From an uncultured Flavobacteriales bacterium (lineage in GTDB: Bacteria; Bacteroidota; Bacteroidia; Flavobacteriales_D; Crocinitomicaceae), in contig CAIRMS010000369.1 in the NCBI GenBank assembly GCA_903879765.1, forward strand, positions 1 through 16,461: a stretch of DNA of 16,461 bases, given 5' to 3'. Below the pieces are notes generated by a model, which saw nothing but the letters and a program-made list of their open reading frames with translations, had not been told where the DNA came from and searched no databases. Both the position numbers and the translations under genes were made by a program. Of the stretch, positions 12,882 through 16,461 are shown piece by piece (positions within the stretch are counted from its first letter, which is position 1; each line of letters starts with the position of its first letter).

Positions 12882-15569
12882 ATGTTAAAATACGCTTACT
12901 TCGTTTCGACATTTTTGTTAATCACGGCTTGTCATCAGTCAAAAGAATCTGTTCAAGAATTGGAAATTTGGTCAACCCCAGAAACGGAGGTTGAGACACC
13001 GGAAGGTGAGTTTGATTTTACCGAAGCAGAATGGGAAGAAATGATGATGGAAGAAGAAACTTCATATGTTCGAGGCATTTATAATCCTTCTCGCACCTTA
13101 CAAACAGATTTGGTTCACACACGTTTAGAAGTAAGTTTTGATTGGGAACATGCGCGTTTGAATGGAAAAGAAATCCTAACGGCAAAACAGCATTTTTATA
13201 CTTCGGATAGCCTTATTTTAGACGCAAAAGGGATGGACATCCTTTCAGTCGAGATGAACACTAAGAAGTTGAACTATACCTATAACGATTCACTTCATTT
13301 ACGCATTCAATTAGACAGAAAATACACACGCGATGAAAAGTTCAATGTAACCATTCAATACGTTGCTAAACCGGATGAACGAAAAGTTGGTGGTAGTGCA
13401 GCAATTACTTCAGATAAAGGTTTGTATTTTATCAATCCAAAGGGTGAGGATAAAACAAAAATGCCACAAATTTGGACACAAGGAGAAACCGAAGCAAATA
13501 GTGTTTGGTTTCCAACAGTGGATGCACCTAATGCAAAATCAACAGAAGAAATCTTGATGACTGTTCAAGATAAATACATGACGTTAGCGAATGGCAAACT
13601 GATTTCTTCTAAAAAGAATGCAGACGGTACTAGAACCGATCATTGGAAACAAGACTTCCCACATGCACCATACTTATTTATGATGGCTGTAGGGGAATTT
13701 AAAACGGTAACGGATTCGTACACGCGAAAAGATGGTTCTAAAATGGAAGTAAATTACATCGTTGAGCCCGCATACGAAAAAGATGCAAAAGCAATCTTCG
13801 GTGAGACACCAGAAATGATTCGCTTCTTTTCAGAGAAATTAGGTGTTGAATATCCATGGGACAAATATTCACAAATCGTTGTGAGAGATTATGTTTCTGG
13901 TGCAATGGAAAATACCGGCGCGGTAATTTTTGGAGACTATGTGTACAAAACCGATCGAGAATTATTAGATGCGAATGACCAATCAACAATTGCACATGAA
14001 TTATTTCATCACTGGTTCGGAGATTTAGTTACATGCGAATCTTGGGCGAACTTACCATTAAATGAGTCTTTCGCGAATTATTCTCAATACCTATGGGACG
14101 AACACCGTTACGGATTAGACGAAGCAGATTTCCAAGCAGAAAGTGAGTCGGATGGATATTTTGGTTCTGCTGAAAATGGTGGTTATTTTAATTTGATTCG
14201 GTACGATTATGCAGACAAAGAGGATATGTTTGATGGACATTCCTACAATAAAGGAGGAAGGATCCTTCACATGCTGCGCAATTATCTTGGCGATGAAGCC
14301 TTTTTCAAAGGATTGAATCTTTACTTGACATCCAATAAATTCAAAGCAGCTGAAGTACACAACCTTCGTATGGCATTTGAAGAGGTTTCCGGAGAAGATT
14401 TAAATTGGTTCTTTGATCAATGGTTTTTAAATAACGGACATCCAGTATTGGAGGTGACGCATAAAATGAATAGTGAAAACAACGCACTCATCTTAACCGT
14501 AAAACAAACGCAAAATTATACCGAGTTCCCAATTTATAAATTACCCGTAGACATCGCTATTTGGGATGAATCCGGAAAAACGACAACGCGCATTGTTGTG
14601 GACTCCGTATCTCAAAGCTTTTATTTCCCAACCAAAGGGCTTGTTAAAAATGTCCTATTCGATGAGTCTCAAATGTTACTTGGTAAAGTTTTTGAAGCGA
14701 AGTCAACGGATGAATTCATTCACCAATTTTACAATGCAAAACGATGGAAAGCACGTGCTACAGCATTAAATCGCATTGGAAATACTGCAAATGAGAATGT
14801 TGCAAAAGTCGTAAAGGATGCTTTAAATGACCCATTTTGGAATATTCGAACAAAAGCAATTGAATTGATTAAAAAGAAAACAAAAGAGGATGCAATAGCC
14901 TACCTTCCACAAATCAAGGAACTTGCATTAAATGACCCTAAATCGGATGTTCGAGTTGCTGCAGTGTCTTTATTAACCCTTTTGGAGGTGGATGAAGCGA
15001 CTACTTTTTTCAAGACTTTTTTCGAAAAAGAAAAATCATATAACGCCATAGCTTCTGGACTTGCTTCGTTTGCTAAATTAGATGAAAAAGCGGCATTAAA
15101 TACAGCTCGTGGAATGAAAAATGAAACGGCCAATGCACTCAAAGTAACAATTTCAGAAGTCCTTGCTCAGTTTGGAGATTCATCTGATTACGATTACTTT
15201 GATCAATTGATTTACAAAAGTGATTTGAAAGGTGAAAAGGCCCTTCAAGCAATGATTTCTTACGCTGTTTACATCACGCGCATGAACATTGATCTTCAAG
15301 AAAAATCACACGCTGCTTACATTCATTACAATGAGGTTGGGTCTGAATTAATGAAATATTGGGTTCAGCAAGCAGTTCAATTTAACATCCAAAACTACAT
15401 GGAATTGGTGAATGCGTTGGATATGGAAATTGCTGAATTGGAAGAAGGGAAATCCTTTGCGAAAGCTGACGAGAAAAAACGTTTGAAACAACGCTACGAG
15501 GATTTGATTCAAAACCTAATGCCCCTTGCGCCCCTTAACGAAATGCCAACAGATTCAGAGGGGAATTAA
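12882..15569 (+). CDS. M1-family metallo-aminopeptidase, lipoprotein, with C-terminal HEAT-like repeats
   Basis: A zinc aminopeptidase of the ERAP/LTA4-hydrolase class, 895 residues from the ATG at 12882. The lipobox ITAC places the lipidated cysteine at residue 17, so it is anchored in the envelope. A very acidic stretch follows (about 25-60, rich in Glu). The catalytic domain has GAMEN (340-344), the zinc site HELFH (372-376) plus E395, exactly HExxH-x18-E, and the proposed transition-state Tyr455 in HSYNKGG. The C-terminal part (about 618-770) looks like HEAT/ARM helices (RWKARATALNRIG, DPFWNIRTKAIELI, DPKSDVRVAAVSLL). The frame is open 42 codons further up to 12756, but only the 12882 start gives a lipoprotein signal and avoids overlap with pgk. 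Likely role: peptide trimming outside the cytoplasm. It converges on the SDR gene with overlapping stops. Confidence 0.92.
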   Translation: MLKYAYFVSTFLLITACHQSKESVQELEIWSTPETEVETPEGEFDFTEAEWEEMMMEEETSYVRGIYNPSRTLQTDLVHTRLEVSFDWEHARLNGKEILTAKQHFYTSDSLILDAKGMDILSVEMNTKKLNYTYNDSLHLRIQLDRKYTRDEKFNVTIQYVAKPDERKVGGSAAITSDKGLYFINPKGEDKTKMPQIWTQGETEANSVWFPTVDAPNAKSTEEILMTVQDKYMTLANGKLISSKKNADGTRTDHWKQDFPHAPYLFMMAVGEFKTVTDSYTRKDGSKMEVNYIVEPAYEKDAKAIFGETPEMIRFFSEKLGVEYPWDKYSQIVVRDYVSGAMENTGAVIFGDYVYKTDRELLDANDQSTIAHELFHHWFGDLVTCESWANLPLNESFANYSQYLWDEHRYGLDEADFQAESESDGYFGSAENGGYFNLIRYDYADKEDMFDGHSYNKGGRILHMLRNYLGDEAFFKGLNLYLTSNKFKAAEVHNLRMAFEEVSGEDLNWFFDQWFLNNGHPVLEVTHKMNSENNALILTVKQTQNYTEFPIYKLPVDIAIWDESGKTTTRIVVDSVSQSFYFPTKGLVKNVLFDESQMLLGKVFEAKSTDEFIHQFYNAKRWKARATALNRIGNTANENVAKVVKDALNDPFWNIRTKAIELIKKKTKEDAIAYLPQIKELALNDPKSDVRVAAVSLLTLLEVDEATTFFKTFFEKEKSYNAIASGLASFAKLDEKAALNTARGMKNETANALKVTISEVLAQFGDSSDYDYFDQLIYKSDLKGEKALQAMISYAVYITRMNIDLQEKSHAAYIHYNEVGSELMKYWVQQAVQFNIQNYMELVNALDMEIAELEEGKSFAKADEKKRLKQRYEDLIQNLMPLAPLNEMPTDSEGN

Positions 15570-16327
15570 TCCTTTTTGTGTACGATTGTAGCGCTTGCCT
15601 GCGCCGTTGGCATAATGGTAATGTCACTGATGTTAACATGCGCCGGACGCGTTACGGCAAATAATACACTATCCGCAATGTCTTGCGCTTGTAAGGCATC
15701 ATAACCCTCATAAACGGAATCAGCGGTTGCTTGATCGCCTTTGAAGCGCACGAGTGAGAATTCTGTTTCCGCTGCTCCAGGAGCAATGTTTGTCACTTTG
15801 ATTCCGTAAGAAATTAAATCAATGCGCATGGATCTTGAAAGCGCATCTACGGCATGCTTGCTAGCGCAATAAACGTTTCCTCCGGTATAAACTTCTTTTC
15901 CCGCAATACTTGCAATATTCACGATGTGTCCGTGCTGTTGTTTCTTTAAAAATGGAACCACAGCTTTTGTCACGTACAAGAGTCCTTTGATATTGGTGTC
16001 AATCATACGGTCCCAGTCATCGGAAATCCCCTGGTCAATTGGTCCGCGTCCTACTGCAAGTCCAGCGTTGTTAACAAGTATTTCGATGCGATTCTGAACA
16101 TCCTCTTGCAAAGATGAAACTGCTACTTGCACTTCCGCTTCATTTCGTACATCCATCGTAAGCATGCGCACCTCTATTGGTAAAGCACTTAAACGAGACG
16201 TTAAGTCCTCTAATCGTTCCGTGCGACGTGCGGCAATGATTAAGTTATATCCTTCGTTTGCTAATGTTTCCGCAATGGCAGCTCCGAATCCAGAGCTAGC
16301 GCCAGTAATAAATGCATATCCTTTCAT
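15566..16327 (-). CDS. Short-chain dehydrogenase/reductase (YdfG-like)
   Basis: A classical SDR oxidoreductase of 253 residues, cytoplasmic. The cofactor loop TGASSGFG is at 8-15, and AARRTERL at 32-39 has Arg34-Arg35, which usually favours NADP(H). NNAG is at 86-89, N112 is present, and the catalytic set is S140, Y153 and K157 (YCASK). The C-terminal part (GAAETEFSLVRFKGD) resembles YdfG-type 3-hydroxy acid / L-allo-threonine dehydrogenases, but the substrate cannot be fixed from sequence. The stop codon overlaps that of the convergent M1 peptidase gene in TTAA. Upstream, CACTTTTG lies four bases before the ATG, one mismatch from the TAnnTTTG box, so the leader may be very short. Confidence 0.9.
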   Translation of the reverse strand: MKGYAFITGASSGFGAAIAETLANEGYNLIIAARRTERLEDLTSRLSALPIEVRMLTMDVRNEAEVQVAVSSLQEDVQNRIEILVNNAGLAVGRGPIDQGISDDWDRMIDTNIKGLLYVTKAVVPFLKKQQHGHIVNIASIAGKEVYTGGNVYCASKHAVDALSRSMRIDLISYGIKVTNIAPGAAETEFSLVRFKGDQATADSVYEGYDALQAQDIADSVLFAVTRPAHVNISDITIMPTAQASATIVHKKD

Positions 16328-16389
16328 GCTACAAAAGTGACAAATTATTTCAAATGACCGAGAATTTATGGCGGAAGAGAATTAAATCT

Positions 16390-16430
16390 TGTCAAAATGT
16401 CACAATTTCATCGTTGGCATATTCCTTGAC
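16390..16430 (+). promoter_or_regulatory. Possible sigma-54-like promoter with TGTCA direct repeat
   Basis: TGTCA occurs at 16390-16394 and 16398-16402. Downstream, TTGGCATA (16414-16421) and TTGA (16426-16429) stand at the -24/-12 spacing of RpoN promoters, with 11 bases from the second G of GG to the G of the -12 element. The -12 dinucleotide is GA instead of the expected GC, so the match is partial. The ATG at 16456 lies 26 bases downstream. Confidence 0.25.
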
Positions 16431-16455
16431 CGACCAAAGCAACAAAATTTATATC

Positions 16456-16461
16456 ATGAAA
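16456..16461 (+). CDS. Probable start of a plus-strand gene cut by the window edge
   Basis: The window ends in ATGAAA (Met-Lys), a typical gene beginning for this genome, after a 128-base spacer divergent from the SDR gene. No product can be assigned from two codons; only the promoter-like upstream sequence supports it. Confidence 0.35.

Overview
The window looks like ordinary chromosome of a Bacteroidetes bacterium, most likely a flavobacterium-type organism (a Crocinitomicaceae/Fluviicola-like genus would fit, but that is inference). The signs are an AT-rich composition, no strong Shine-Dalgarno sequences, several TAnnTTTG-type -7 promoter boxes, two TonB-dependent receptors with carboxypeptidase-regulatory-like N-termini, a CCDC81-type HU protein fused to a SPOR domain, and flavobacterial-style lipoproteins. 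No tRNA, rRNA, CRISPR array, insertion sequence or prophage was seen. No gap between genes exceeds about 210 bases.

Left edge (1-1773): the first 113 bases are the 5' end of a minus-strand methionine synthase gene (metH). It is preceded by a well-formed SAM-I (S-box) riboswitch and a -7 promoter box. Diverging from it is a small diacylglycerol/undecaprenol kinase gene. That gene converges on, and overlaps by 24 bases, a minus-strand dprA (DNA uptake/recombination mediator).

Middle (1837-10475, all plus strand): two tandem paralogous TonB-dependent outer-membrane receptors. The second runs straight into kdsB (CMP-Kdo synthetase, LPS core) through a TAATG stop/start overlap. A consensus promoter sits at the end of kdsB and drives the HU-SPOR envelope/DNA protein gene, apparently with almost no leader. 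It is closely followed by a secreted bleomycin-hydrolase-like C1 peptidase and a cysteine-containing lipoprotein, and the run ends at a clear rho-independent terminator at about 10499-10535.

Right part (10595-16461): gapA (plus) and pgk (minus), two consecutive glycolytic steps, point at each other and share a TTAA where both stop codons overlap. pgk diverges from a lipoprotein M1 aminopeptidase with C-terminal HEAT-like repeats. The divergent spacer holds an 8-bp-arm inverted repeat that could be an operator. The M1 gene in turn converges on an SDR dehydrogenase gene, again with stops overlapping in TTAA. The last six bases are probably the start of another plus-strand gene with an unusual upstream region.

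No wholly novel system is evident. The most informative observations are the GAPDH cofactor-pocket substitutions (the usual NAD-selecting Asp is Val), the riboswitch-controlled metH, the near-leaderless HU-SPOR promoter, the tandem receptors joined to kdsB, and the dyad between pgk and the M1 peptidase.
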